A DNA stretch of 64,000 nt. It comes from DATMER01 sp963741305. Lineage in GTDB: Bacteria > Acidobacteriota > Thermoanaerobaculia > Multivoradales > UBA5704. The notes beneath the pieces are model-generated. The model was not told where the DNA came from, did no database searches, and saw nothing but the letters and a program-made list of their open reading frames with translations. This document shows positions 17,282 through 26,129 of this stretch, in pieces. Numbering within the stretch: the first letter of the stretch is position 1; each line of letters starts with the position of its first letter. Made by a program: the position numbers and the translations under genes. The DNA lies in NCBI GenBank assembly GCA_963741305.1, contig CAVUHL010000003.1:4836001-4900000 (forward strand), given 5' to 3'.

Positions 17282-18292
17282 TTAGCGAAAACCCGGCCGC
17301 GTGGCCAGCGCCAAGGTCAGGCCGAGCAAAGAGAGCACCACGATGGCCATGCCGGGGTTGAGCGAAGCCCTCGTGTAAGCGCTCGTACGCATGACGTGGC
17401 CGTCATAGTCCCCGCGCTCCCGGCCGCTGCCGCGCATCGGGCTGTAGAGCGCGTCCGGACGGTCGAGCGCGGCCAGCTCGTCTGACCTCTGCTGCTCGAA
17501 CATCGCGGCTTCCATGTAGCGGTCGGCCAGGCGCGGCGCCGTCTTGCCCATCGCGGTCATCATGCGGCCGCCGCCGCCCACCACCACGTCGCGCACCGGC
17601 TTTTCCGCGCAGGTCAGGATCGCGTGCGCCACCTCTTCCGGCGCGTAGACCGGCGGCGGCAGCGTCGGCTCCTCTTCCAGGTAGCTCCGGGCGTGCTCCG
17701 TGAACGGCGTATCGATCGCCGCCGGCTTGACCAGGCTCACCGAGACCGGCGCCCCCTCCTCTTCCAGCTCCATGCGCAGGGCGTCCGTGAATCCCTTCAC
17801 CGCGTGCTTGCTCGCCGAGTAGTGGCCCTGGAGGGGAACCGCGATGTCCGAGACGATGCTGCCCAGGTTGATCAGCGCTCCGCCCCGCTTGCGCAGGTGC
17901 GGCAACGCCACGAGCGAGCCGTTCACCACGCCCCAGTAGTTGGTCTCGAAGAGCCGGCGGGCGTCTTCCACCGGCACTTCCAGGACGCGGCCATAGATAG
18001 AGATGCCGGCGTTGTTCACCCAGGTGTCGAACCCGCCGAACTCCCGCTCGGCCGTGTGCGCCACCGCGTGGAGGGCCTCCAGGTCGGCCACGTCGGCCAC
18101 CACGTGGACCGCCGTCCCGCCCGCGCCGCGGATCTCGTCCACCGCCTTGCGCAGCCCTTCTTCGTCCCGCGACGTGAGCACCACTTTCGCCCCGCGCTCC
18201 GCCGCCATCTTCGCCGTCGTCAGTCCGATGCCGCTCGAGGCTCCCGTGATGACCAGGACCTGATCGGACAGATTTTTCAATTGAACTGCCAT
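17282..18292 (-). CDS. Short-chain dehydrogenase/reductase with C-terminal membrane helix
   Basis: A 336-residue classical SDR starting at ATG 18292. It has the NAD(P)-binding TGASSGIG near the N-terminus, the NNAG motif, and the catalytic Ser with YSASK. SRDEEG after the second strand suggests NADP preference through its Arg. The C-terminal 90 residues extend past the SDR fold and end in one hydrophobic helix (MAIVVLSLLGLTLALA), implying membrane attachment. Substrate unknown; SDRs of this general type reduce or oxidise hydroxyl/keto groups of lipids and other small molecules. Upstream 18306-18318 repeats exactly at 18355-18367, a 13-bp direct repeat of unknown meaning. Confidence 0.85.
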   Translation of the reverse strand: MAVQLKNLSDQVLVITGASSGIGLTTAKMAAERGAKVVLTSRDEEGLRKAVDEIRGAGGTAVHVVADVADLEALHAVAHTAEREFGGFDTWVNNAGISIYGRVLEVPVEDARRLFETNYWGVVNGSLVALPHLRKRGGALINLGSIVSDIAVPLQGHYSASKHAVKGFTDALRMELEEEGAPVSVSLVKPAAIDTPFTEHARSYLEEEPTLPPPVYAPEEVAHAILTCAEKPVRDVVVGGGGRMMTAMGKTAPRLADRYMEAAMFEQQRSDELAALDRPDALYSPMRGSGRERGDYDGHVMRTSAYTRASLNPGMAIVVLSLLGLTLALATRPGFR

Positions 18293-18434
18293 GGTTGCTG
18301 CTCCTCGATCTGTCGTTGAATCGGTAGGCCCTCCCGGGCCACGGCTTCTCCCACCGATCTGTCGTTGCAAGCCTCCAGCCATCTACCCCGCTCCCCTGCT
18401 ATTTTCAAGGCGCTTGTTTCACCTTTAGACAGGG

Positions 18435-19118
18435 ATGTCGCAGATGGCGAACGAAGGCAAAACCGTCGGCCAGGGTGACCATGAGGTCGTTCCGGGCGAG
18501 GGGCTCTCGCTGATCGCCTGGACGCATGGCTTCTTCTGGGAGACTCTCTGGAAGCATCCCGCGAACCGCGAGCTCCGGGAGGCGCGGCGCAACCCGGAGG
18601 TCCTGCTGCCGGGGGACCGGATCACGATTCCGGAGCGGAGCCCCAAGGCAGTGTCCTGCCGGACGGGGCAGAAGCACGTCTTCCGCCGCCGGGGAGTGCC
18701 GTCGCGGGTCTCGTTCCAGGTCAAGATCCGCGGCGGGACCGTCTTCGCGGGCAAGCGCTTCGTGCTGGAGGCGGGCGAGCAGCGGCTGGAAGGGACGACC
18801 AGCCCGGAAGGCCGCATCGAGCAGTGGGTGTCCCCGGCATTGAAGGAGGTCACGCTCACCGTCTGGCTCGACGAGGCCGGATTCCCGGAGCAGGTCACCT
18901 GGGTCCTTCGGGTCGGCCATCTGGAGCCCGTGGAGACGCTCCGGGGAGTGCAGTCGCGCCTGGTGAGCCTCGGTTACGTCCTGGAGGGCGAAGCGGGGGC
19001 TCCGGGTCCGAAGACGGCTTCGGCCATCCGCGACGTGCAGGTCCGGTCGGGCCTGGAGCCCACGGGCGAGATCGATGGCGATACCCGGAGCGCGTTGCTC
19101 GCGCTGCACGGCTCCTGA
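18435..19118 (+). CDS. LysM-like and peptidoglycan-binding domain protein
   Basis: A 227-residue protein without a signal peptide. Residues about 17-66 resemble a LysM-type module (VVPGEGLSLIAWTHGF ... LLPGDRITIPE). A beta-rich middle domain follows. Residues about 160-227 match a peptidoglycan-binding helical domain (SRLVSLGYVLEGEAG ... ASAIRDVQVRSGLEPTGEI). Proteins with this pairing and no signal sequence often sit next to spike or effector genes of contractile injection systems, but no VgrG, PAAR or tube gene is in this window. It leads a three-gene cassette (gaps of 19 and 7 nt). I infer cell-wall targeting or carrier function for the two downstream products. Confidence 0.75.
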   Translation: MSQMANEGKTVGQGDHEVVPGEGLSLIAWTHGFFWETLWKHPANRELREARRNPEVLLPGDRITIPERSPKAVSCRTGQKHVFRRRGVPSRVSFQVKIRGGTVFAGKRFVLEAGEQRLEGTTSPEGRIEQWVSPALKEVTLTVWLDEAGFPEQVTWVLRVGHLEPVETLRGVQSRLVSLGYVLEGEAGAPGPKTASAIRDVQVRSGLEPTGEIDGDTRSALLALHGS

Positions 19119-19137
19119 CGAGGAGGGAGAGGACCCG

Positions 19138-20463
19138 ATGGAATCGATCCAGATATCCAGCTTCGACGAGTCCGGCCCGCTGCCCGGCTGGCACCCCCTG
19201 CCACCCGAGGAGCAGCTGAAGCCCGAAGCCGTTGAGGAGAGCGCATGGAGCGAGCTTTCGGTGAGCTCCGAAACGTCTCTCCATGGTGGTGAAGGCACGA
19301 CGCTCGAGGTGCCCATCTCCTATTACGTGATTGCGGACGACACGGAGGACTTCGAGGTGCAAACCTCTCCCGTCCATGTCCGCACGCTCGATTGCATCGA
19401 GAAGGGCCACTTCTGGAAGATCCTCCGGGAAAACCTGAAGCTCTACCAGGACCTCACGAATTCCTACAACGCGCTCACCAGGGAGGAGATCGCAAACCGT
19501 CAGGAGCTGATGGGCAAGCTGCTGAGGGAGGAAGGCCGGAAGCACCGTCTGTCGGTCCTGGCGTATACGAACACGGCCAAGAACATGGACCCGTTCGTCC
19601 CCTGGCGGTGGACCGGCGCCGAGATCTCGTTCAAGGCCGACGACGTCGCCGACCGCAATCTTCTGGAGGACGAGTTGAAGAACGTCCCGGAGGGGATCAT
19701 CTACTTCATCACGGAAGACCTCCTGGACGATCCCGCAAGGGCAGGCAACGTCGGTCACAAAGAGATCACCGACCCCGAGCGGGCGCTCCTCGACGAGATC
19801 TTCAGCCTCAACCACATTCCCGACGCTCCGCTCGACGACGGCGGCACGACAGAGCCCGCCCCGGTTCCGGTCCCGCCGACAATCGTCCTGAACGAGGGCG
19901 GGTTCAGCTTCGAGGGCGGCGGCCCGGATTTCTGGAAAGCGGGCGACTTCCTGAAGGATGAGGTCGTCGGGATCCGGGACGAGGACATCGAGCTCTATCC
20001 ACGTGCGGGCAAGGCATACTGCCGCACGACGAAAGAGGAATTCGACGTCAACGTCAGCGATCCGGAGGTCAAGGACGAGTACGGCATCTATCTTTATTCG
20101 GAAGATCGCTGCTTCCGGATCGAAGTGAACGGGAACGATCTCCAGGCCATGGCTGTCCATCCGATCGAATGGGCGAGCGAGCCGAAGGTCGTCAACGAAG
20201 AAGTCGTCGTCGAGAGCCCGAAGGGCGTGCTCACATCCCCGTTGAAGGATTTGACAAATCTGGAAGAAACTCGGGTCTCGCCCAGGAAGAAGATACCCGG
20301 GCGTTTCTGCCGGCCAGACCTGAGTGACAAGGAGAACCTCGACCCACAAACCTTTTCCAAGTACCCCGTTCGCACCCATGGCCCCAAGAAAGAGCCCCTG
20401 GCGCTCAACCGGGACGGGTTCTACACGAGAAATCCGACGGCGAAGAAGCTCCACTACTTGTGA
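19138..20463 (+). CDS. Hypothetical protein, middle gene of the LysM/MBL cassette
   Basis: A 441-residue acidic protein starting at ATG 19138 behind AGGAGGGAGAGG. No signal peptide or membrane helix. The first 75 residues are polar and likely disordered; residues 90-180 are helical; a Pro-rich linker (TEPAPVPVPP) near residue 240 separates a beta-rich region with WKAGDFLKDEVVG and an EDRCFRIEVNGND strand pair. The C-terminus is basic and polar. I recognise no domain. Placement between a wall-binding module and a metallo-hydrolase suggests an exported effector or adaptor, but that is inference. Confidence 0.7.
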   Translation: MESIQISSFDESGPLPGWHPLPPEEQLKPEAVEESAWSELSVSSETSLHGGEGTTLEVPISYYVIADDTEDFEVQTSPVHVRTLDCIEKGHFWKILRENLKLYQDLTNSYNALTREEIANRQELMGKLLREEGRKHRLSVLAYTNTAKNMDPFVPWRWTGAEISFKADDVADRNLLEDELKNVPEGIIYFITEDLLDDPARAGNVGHKEITDPERALLDEIFSLNHIPDAPLDDGGTTEPAPVPVPPTIVLNEGGFSFEGGGPDFWKAGDFLKDEVVGIRDEDIELYPRAGKAYCRTTKEEFDVNVSDPEVKDEYGIYLYSEDRCFRIEVNGNDLQAMAVHPIEWASEPKVVNEEVVVESPKGVLTSPLKDLTNLEETRVSPRKKIPGRFCRPDLSDKENLDPQTFSKYPVRTHGPKKEPLALNRDGFYTRNPTAKKLHYL

Positions 20464-20470
20464 TCCCACC

Positions 20471-21565
20471 ATGGCTGACGATTTCGCGAACGTCGATTCC
20501 GCGGACCTGCAGACGAGCAAGTACCAGCTTCTCTCGCAGGACGCCGTGGACGATTGGCTCAAAAAAGGCGGCTCCGTCAAGGGCGTCCAGATCCTCGACT
20601 ACGGCCAGGGCGACTGCAACGCGATCGTGGATGAGACCGGCAAACCGGTGCTCTTCTTCGACATGGGAGGGGGCAAGCACACGGGCTCGCGTTCTCACCC
20701 GTGGCATACGGCCTGGGATACGAACCCATGCGCCGGCAAGGTGCTCGATCTCCAACACAAGCCCACAGTCATCCTCTCCCACTGGGACGGCGACCACTAC
20801 AGCACCGCCTGGTATCTGACCCATCGCGACCGGTTGACGACCAAGACGGTGCCCGGCACCGCCGGTGAGGTCAAGGATCTCCGCTGGCTCGCTCCCCGGC
20901 AGTGCAAGCACCCGAGCAAGCTCGAGTTCGTCCTCGACCTCACCGATCTGAGCTGCTGGCCCGCCGCCACGAAGACGCACACCTTCAAGCTGACCGGCGG
21001 CACCCGCCTGGTGGTGGACAAGTGCACGGACACGAGCAGCTCCTACGATCCCAACCTGGACGGGCTCGCCGTCGTGCTGGAGAGGGAGGACTCGAATGGA
21101 AAGGTCGAGCGCATGGTCCTGCCGGGCGACGCGCCCTTCCACGTCATTCCATCGTGCATGGGACCGGTCCTGGAGGATGTGATCCTTCTCCTCGCCTTTC
21201 ATCACGGATCGCATACCCATCTCGACGAGGCCAAGGCCCACATCCCCAAGCCGGTCCCCGCGAATGGAAAGATCGCCTATACGTTCGGCCTGAAGCCGGA
21301 TGGGGGGAGGTGCTACGGGCATCCCAGCAAGGAGGCGATCGAGGCGTACGAGGCGAAAGGCTGGACGCTGACAATGAGGCTGCTGCCCTCCGGCGGCAAC
21401 GACGCGTTCACAACATGGCCGCCGGAGCCCGACGACTTGGGAGTCATCCCGCCGGAGCGCAGCGACGTCTCGCACGACTTCACTCTGGCCGACACGCCCG
21501 TCGCCACGGCCTCGACCAGCACGGGTCCGAAACGCATCGCCCTGCGCAGAAAAAACAGGAGCTAG
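20471..21565 (+). CDS. Metallo-beta-lactamase-fold hydrolase
   Basis: A 364-residue protein starting at ATG 20471, 7 nt after the upstream stop. N-terminal strands GVQILDYGQGDCNAIV and the metal motif SHWDGDH (an HxDxDH variant) match the ComEC/RNase-like branch of the MBL fold; LAFHHGSHTH further on supplies another metal ligand. The C-terminal tail is Ser/Thr/Pro-rich and basic. MBL-fold enzymes hydrolyse phosphodiesters, esters or lactams using one or two zinc ions; the ComEC-like motif leans toward a nuclease or phosphodiesterase. No signal peptide. Possible effector of the cassette started by the LysM-like gene. Confidence 0.8.
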   Translation: MADDFANVDSADLQTSKYQLLSQDAVDDWLKKGGSVKGVQILDYGQGDCNAIVDETGKPVLFFDMGGGKHTGSRSHPWHTAWDTNPCAGKVLDLQHKPTVILSHWDGDHYSTAWYLTHRDRLTTKTVPGTAGEVKDLRWLAPRQCKHPSKLEFVLDLTDLSCWPAATKTHTFKLTGGTRLVVDKCTDTSSSYDPNLDGLAVVLEREDSNGKVERMVLPGDAPFHVIPSCMGPVLEDVILLLAFHHGSHTHLDEAKAHIPKPVPANGKIAYTFGLKPDGGRCYGHPSKEAIEAYEAKGWTLTMRLLPSGGNDAFTTWPPEPDDLGVIPPERSDVSHDFTLADTPVATASTSTGPKRIALRRKNRS

Positions 21566-21694
21566 CCCCGCCCTTTCTGGCACGAGGAATGCAGATCGCC
21601 CTCTCCGCAGGTCTCCGAATTGCGATAAATGTCAATGCATAAAGACAAATTCTGAATTGGCCATCAGGGCGGAATCTCCAGGAGGGTTCTCTCC
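21566..21694. other. Intergenic region upstream of the secreted beta-propeller protein
   Basis: An AT-richer 129-bp gap. It contains TTGCGATAAATG and GCATAAAGACA elements that could be part of a promoter, but no clean pair with proper spacing. CAGGAGGG lies 8 nt before the next start and acts as ribosome-binding site. Confidence 0.4.
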
Positions 21695-24600
21695 ATGCGC
21701 AGGCTCCTCGCAATCGCTCTCTTTTCCGGTCTTCTCCTCTCTGCACAGGTCCACGCGGCGTCCCCGGCTTCGGGCACGGTGTCGCAGGCCAATCCCACGG
21801 TGAGTTGGACGGGCGGCCCGCTCGCCCCCACCGCGGCGGGATGCGCGGGTCCCGATGACCCGGGGTGCGACCACTTCAAGCTCACGATCGACCCTCCGCC
21901 CGGCGGCTTCACGGTGAAAATTACGCTGACGCCGCTGGATGACTGGGATCTGAACGTGTACGACCCCAGCGGCTCGGGCGAGGGAACCTCGGGCAATCCG
22001 CCGGGGATCGCGGAGATCGTGGTGCTCGCCAATCCCGCGGCGGGCGTTCACACGGTGAGCGGCGCGCCGTTTGCCGTGGGAGCGCCCTACAGCGCCACCG
22101 CGGTGCTGGAGCTCGGAGCGCCGCCTCCGCCTCCTCCGCCTCCGGGTACCCAGGCGGTGAAAATGTTCCAATACGAACCACCGGCCGGGATCGGCGCGAG
22201 CGCCGGCGAGCCTTCGATCGGCGTCGGCCGCCTGGGCACGGAGCACATCCCGAACGCGGCCATGTACATCGCGGGCCTCGAGGTGCTGCGGGTGACGCGC
22301 GACGAGTGCCTGTCGAGCAGCCGCCAGGAGACCGACCTGTGGGTGGACAGGACCGCTCCGAACAACGGCCTCGCCACCCTCGACCCGATCCTGTTCACCG
22401 ACTTCCGCACCGGCCGGACGTTCGCCTCGCAGCTCGGCCCCAAGTGCAGCCTGATGTCTTTCTCGGATGACGACGGCGAGAACTGGCTACCGAGCCAGGG
22501 GTGCGGCATCAACGCGGGCGTGGATCACCAGTCGGTCGGCGGCGGACCGTTCCCGGCGAGCGATCCGATCGGCGGCATCGGCTATCCCAATGCCGTCTAC
22601 TACTGCTCCCAGGACGCGGCCATCGCCCAGTGCGCCGTGAGCCGCGACGGCGGGCTGACTTTCGGACCGGCCATTCCGATCTACAACATCACGCAGTGCG
22701 GCGGCCTCCATGGCCACGTGCAGGTGGCGCCGGATGGCACGGCCTACGTCCCCAACAAGAATTGCCAGGGAGTTCAGGGCGTGGCGGTTTCCACGGATGC
22801 GGGCCTCACCTGGACCGTGCGCACCGTTCCGGGAAGCGCGTCGGGCGAGACCGATCCGCACATGGACCTCGGGCCGGACAACAAGGCCTATTTCGCCTAC
22901 TCGGCCGGTTCCACCTACGTCTCGGTGTCCACCAACCGCGGCCAGAACTGGAGCGCGCCGATCAACCTGGGAGCGGCTTTCGGTGTCGTCAACAGCGTCT
23001 TCCCCGAGGTGGCCGCGGGGGACGAGGGCCGCGCCGCCGTGGCCTTCCTCGGCACCAAGGGCACCGGCCCGGTCTATGGCACGGATACGACGCTGGACGT
23101 GGAGTGGCATCTGTACGTGGCCACTACTTATGACGGTGGGACGACCTGGACGACCGTCGATGCCACGCCGGACGATCCGGTGCAGCGCGGCGCGATCTGC
23201 ACCCAGGGCACGACTTGCGCGACCGGCCGCAACCTCCTGGATTTCAACGACATCACGATCGATGACGAAGGGCGCGTTCTGGTCGCCTACGCCGATGGCT
23301 GCGTGGGCTCGTGCTCGGGCGGCGGCCCGCAGAGCGGCACGGCCGTGGCGCGCATTTCGGGCCAGGTGGGCGGCAAGCGGCTGATCGCCGCGTTCGACAA
23401 CCACGCGCCCGGCAAGGTCGGCGTCGAGGCTACCGAGGTCGGCGGCGGCGTGGTAGTCACCTGGTTCGAGGCCGACGACTACGGCACTCCGGTCACCGGC
23501 TACGTGGTCGAGCGCTCCACGGACGGCGTCAACTTCACCGAGCTCGACACGGTTCCGGCCACGACGTTCCGCTATGTCGATCCGACGGCTCCGGGGCCCG
23601 ACACCCGCTACCGGGTGCGCGCGGTGAGCGCCGCCGGCCAGGGGGCCATGTGCCCGGCGGCGACGGTCGGCGATCCGCCGGTGGTGATCCCCGAGGATCC
23701 CTGCCAGGCGCCGGGCGTCCAGATCACGACGGACCCGTCCGGCGACCAGACGGGCGCTCCCGCCAATGGCGGGCTGGATTTGAAGGCGGCCTTCATCGCA
23801 GAGCCCTGGAATCCGGCGGAGCCCGCGAACGACGACCTGGAGTTCAGGATCCAGATCCACAACAGCCTGGACCCGCTGCCGCCGCCCAACGGCTTCTGGT
23901 ACGTGTACTTCACCTACCGCGGCGTCAATTATTACGTGGCCATGACGACCGGGGATACGCCGGTGCCGTCGTACGAGTACGGCCGGGTGGATCTCGATCC
24001 GGTGACCAGCCTCAACGATCAGACCGAGCTCGGGACGACGGACGGCAGCGTGAGCGGCGACACGATCACGATCCGGCTTTCCCGCGGTCTGCTGACCGAG
24101 CCGGTGACGATCGGGGGCGCGGCGCAGCCGGCGCCGGTCGAGGGGGATCTCTTTACGAATGCCCGGGGTGAGACGCGCCTGCTGGTCGGCGGCGGCGGAA
24201 CGGGCCTGATCACGGTGATCGACGACTCGACGCCGAGCGAGTACGAGGTCCGCACTGCGGAGGCCTGCGAGCCGAATACCGCGCCCGTGGCGGGGCTCAC
24301 GGGCACGCCGCAGTCCGGCTTCGCGCCGCTCGAGGTGGATTTCAGCGGCTCGACCTCGACGGATCCTGACGCGGGGGACACCATCGTCGAGTACACGTTC
24401 GAATTCGGCGACGGCTCCGCGCCGGTGACCCAGGCCTCGGCCACCATCAGCCACACCTACACGGACCCCGGCTTCTACCAGGCCACGCTGACGGTGAAGG
24501 ATTCGCGCGGCAAGGCGAGCACCAACGCGGCCGGCGTGGTCATCCAGGTGATCCCGGACGGCGATTACTACACGGTGGCGCCTTGCCGGCTGCTCGACAC

Positions 24601-24937
24601 ACGCAGCGGGTCGGCGGTCCAGTCCGGCACGGACCGGGTGCTGGATGTGGACGCCGTGACGGCGTGCGGCGTTTCACCGCTGGCCACGTCGGTGGCCATC
24701 AACGTCACGATCGCCCAGCCCACCGGCCAGGGGCACCTGATCGCTTATCCGGGTGACATGATGCAGCCGCCGGCGACCAGCACGATCAACTTCCGCAGCG
24801 GGATGACCCGCAGCAACAACGCGTTGCTGGCATTGTCGAGCGATGGCAGGATCAAGCTCCGGCCATTCGTGACCGGCGGAGGCACGACCCACGTAATCGT
24901 GGACGTGGTGGGGTTCTTCATCGCGGAAACTCCCTAG
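21695..24937 (+). CDS. Large secreted sialidase-like/Fn3/PKD protein
   Basis: A 1080-residue exported protein. Residues 1-22 are a signal peptide (cleavage near VHA-AS). After a Pro-rich linker (about 145-152) comes a beta-propeller-like region with four Asp-box/BNR-type motifs (SRDGGLTFG, STDAGLTWT, STNRGQNWS, TYDGGTTWT). A fibronectin type III domain lies around residues 575-650, a beta domain around 670-860, and a PKD domain (FEFGDGSAPV) around 870-950. The last 130 residues begin YYTVAPCRLLDTRSG, a C-terminal domain typical of acidobacterial exported proteins. Catalytic sialidase Arg/Tyr residues are not evident, so it is more likely a binding or adhesion propeller than an active glycosidase. 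Confidence 0.85.
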   Translation: MRRLLAIALFSGLLLSAQVHAASPASGTVSQANPTVSWTGGPLAPTAAGCAGPDDPGCDHFKLTIDPPPGGFTVKITLTPLDDWDLNVYDPSGSGEGTSGNPPGIAEIVVLANPAAGVHTVSGAPFAVGAPYSATAVLELGAPPPPPPPPGTQAVKMFQYEPPAGIGASAGEPSIGVGRLGTEHIPNAAMYIAGLEVLRVTRDECLSSSRQETDLWVDRTAPNNGLATLDPILFTDFRTGRTFASQLGPKCSLMSFSDDDGENWLPSQGCGINAGVDHQSVGGGPFPASDPIGGIGYPNAVYYCSQDAAIAQCAVSRDGGLTFGPAIPIYNITQCGGLHGHVQVAPDGTAYVPNKNCQGVQGVAVSTDAGLTWTVRTVPGSASGETDPHMDLGPDNKAYFAYSAGSTYVSVSTNRGQNWSAPINLGAAFGVVNSVFPEVAAGDEGRAAVAFLGTKGTGPVYGTDTTLDVEWHLYVATTYDGGTTWTTVDATPDDPVQRGAICTQGTTCATGRNLLDFNDITIDDEGRVLVAYADGCVGSCSGGGPQSGTAVARISGQVGGKRLIAAFDNHAPGKVGVEATEVGGGVVVTWFEADDYGTPVTGYVVERSTDGVNFTELDTVPATTFRYVDPTAPGPDTRYRVRAVSAAGQGAMCPAATVGDPPVVIPEDPCQAPGVQITTDPSGDQTGAPANGGLDLKAAFIAEPWNPAEPANDDLEFRIQIHNSLDPLPPPNGFWYVYFTYRGVNYYVAMTTGDTPVPSYEYGRVDLDPVTSLNDQTELGTTDGSVSGDTITIRLSRGLLTEPVTIGGAAQPAPVEGDLFTNARGETRLLVGGGGTGLITVIDDSTPSEYEVRTAEACEPNTAPVAGLTGTPQSGFAPLEVDFSGSTSTDPDAGDTIVEYTFEFGDGSAPVTQASATISHTYTDPGFYQATLTVKDSRGKASTNAAGVVIQVIPDGDYYTVAPCRLLDTRSGSAVQSGTDRVLDVDAVTACGVSPLATSVAINVTIAQPTGQGHLIAYPGDMMQPPATSTINFRSGMTRSNNALLALSSDGRIKLRPFVTGGGTTHVIVDVVGFFIAETP

Positions 24938-24960
24938 AGCTGGAAAATGGTCATCCCTCT

Positions 24961-25017
24961 GTAGGGGCGCCCCTTGTGGGTGCCCTTCCGGAGGGCGGCC
25001 ACAAGGGCCGCCCCTAC
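24961..25017. repeat. 25-bp-arm inverted repeat (REP/MITE-like hairpin)
   Basis: Left arm 24961-24985 (begins GTAGGGGCGCCCC) and right arm 24993-25017 (ends GGCCGCCCCTAC) pair with three mismatches around a 7-nt loop. It belongs to the widespread GTAGGGGCG-type hairpin repeats seen in many environmental genomes (from memory). Lying 23 nt after a stop codon, it may also terminate transcription. Confidence 0.8.
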
Positions 25018-25049
25018 CTGGATTGCTGGTACTATCGGTGCATTCCGAC

Positions 25050-26129
25050 ATGGGTATGTCTTCTCTCCACAAACAAAAGCTCCCTGACAGCCCGCGCTTC
25101 CGCGGTCTTGGGAGCTCTTGCGGCGCTTTCGAGTACGTCCGGGTCGAGCGGCCGGAAGACCTCCCCCCCGCCGATCCGCGGGTGGTCGACATTGCCGTGC
25201 TGGACATGAACCATGGCTGGCCGAACCTCGGCCACGATTGCCTCATCTACTCGCTGCTCGATATTGCCTGCGAAGCGGCCTGCGAGGGCTGCGAGCTCCT
25301 GCCCGGCATCCGGGTGCGCGCGGTCTCCTTCGACGTGCGCCGTTCCGGGATGATCCCCGAGCCCCCCGGCGGCCGCTTCTCCCTTTATGTCGGGACGGGC
25401 GGGCCGGGCTCTCTCGATCCCTATGAGAACGACGGCCGCTCCGAACGCAGCCAGGGCATCCGTGAAGACCCCTCCTGGCAGGAGCCGCTCTTCCGCCTCT
25501 TCGACAGCATCCTCGCCGACGAGAGCGCGGCGCTCCTCGCCGTCTGCCATACGTTCGGCGTGATGTGCCGCTGGTCAGGGCTCGCCCGGCCTGTTCTGCG
25601 CGGCCCCGAAAAGGGTGGCAAGAGCGCCGGCGTGCTCGAGAACCTGCTGGCGCCCGAGGCCGCCCAGCATCCCTGGTTCCGGGAGTTTGGCCAGAAGCTC
25701 GACGGAGGCCGGCTGCGCATCCTCGACAACCGGCTCTTCGATCTCATCCCCCGCCCCGGAGCGTTCCCGCCGGGGATGACGCCCATCGGCTGGGAGACCC
25801 TCGGCACCGGCGGGCGGCGTGGGGATGCAATCACCATGATCGAATTCGCCCGCGACCCGGACGGGACGATGCCGCGCATTTTCGGCGTCAATCATCACCC
25901 CGAGGTCGTGGACCGCGCGCGGCAGATGCAGATCGTCGATCTGAAGCTCGAGCGCGGCGAGGTGAGCGCGGAGTGGGTGGCGGAGCGCCGCGAGGCGCTG
26001 ACCCGTACCTTCCCCGACGAAGATTCCGAGCAGCTCCTCACTCAGACGTCGGAGTACACGCTGCTGAAGCCGTTGCGTTTCCACCTCTGGCGCCAAGTGC
26101 GGCTGCGGCTGGAATCGCTCCACGAATGA
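25050..26129 (+). CDS. Class I glutamine amidotransferase-like protein
   Basis: A 359-residue protein. The amidotransferase-like landmarks are GTGGPGSLDPY, the nucleophile elbow LAVCHTFGVMC with the candidate catalytic Cys, and GVNHHPEVV with the candidate catalytic His. The domain order and spacing suit a GATase1-type hydrolase. It overlaps the ATP-grasp ligase gene downstream (ATGA), so the pair probably work together, for example one releasing ammonia or trimming an amide and the other forming an amide bond. Start uncertain: ATG 25050 or 25056 both possible; I see no strong ribosome-binding site. Confidence 0.75.
   Translation: MGMSSLHKQKLPDSPRFRGLGSSCGAFEYVRVERPEDLPPADPRVVDIAVLDMNHGWPNLGHDCLIYSLLDIACEAACEGCELLPGIRVRAVSFDVRRSGMIPEPPGGRFSLYVGTGGPGSLDPYENDGRSERSQGIREDPSWQEPLFRLFDSILADESAALLAVCHTFGVMCRWSGLARPVLRGPEKGGKSAGVLENLLAPEAAQHPWFREFGQKLDGGRLRILDNRLFDLIPRPGAFPPGMTPIGWETLGTGGRRGDAITMIEFARDPDGTMPRIFGVNHHPEVVDRARQMQIVDLKLERGEVSAEWVAERREALTRTFPDEDSEQLLTQTSEYTLLKPLRFHLWRQVRLRLESLHE

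Noticed and set aside
18306..18367. 13-bp direct repeat upstream of the SDR gene as an attachment site
   Set aside because: Only 49 bp apart with no mobile gene between; probably a local duplication.
22487..24454. 655-codon minus-strand frame opposite the secreted propeller protein
   Set aside because: Arg/Gly/Ala-rich composition typical of antisense to high-GC coding DNA; no motifs.
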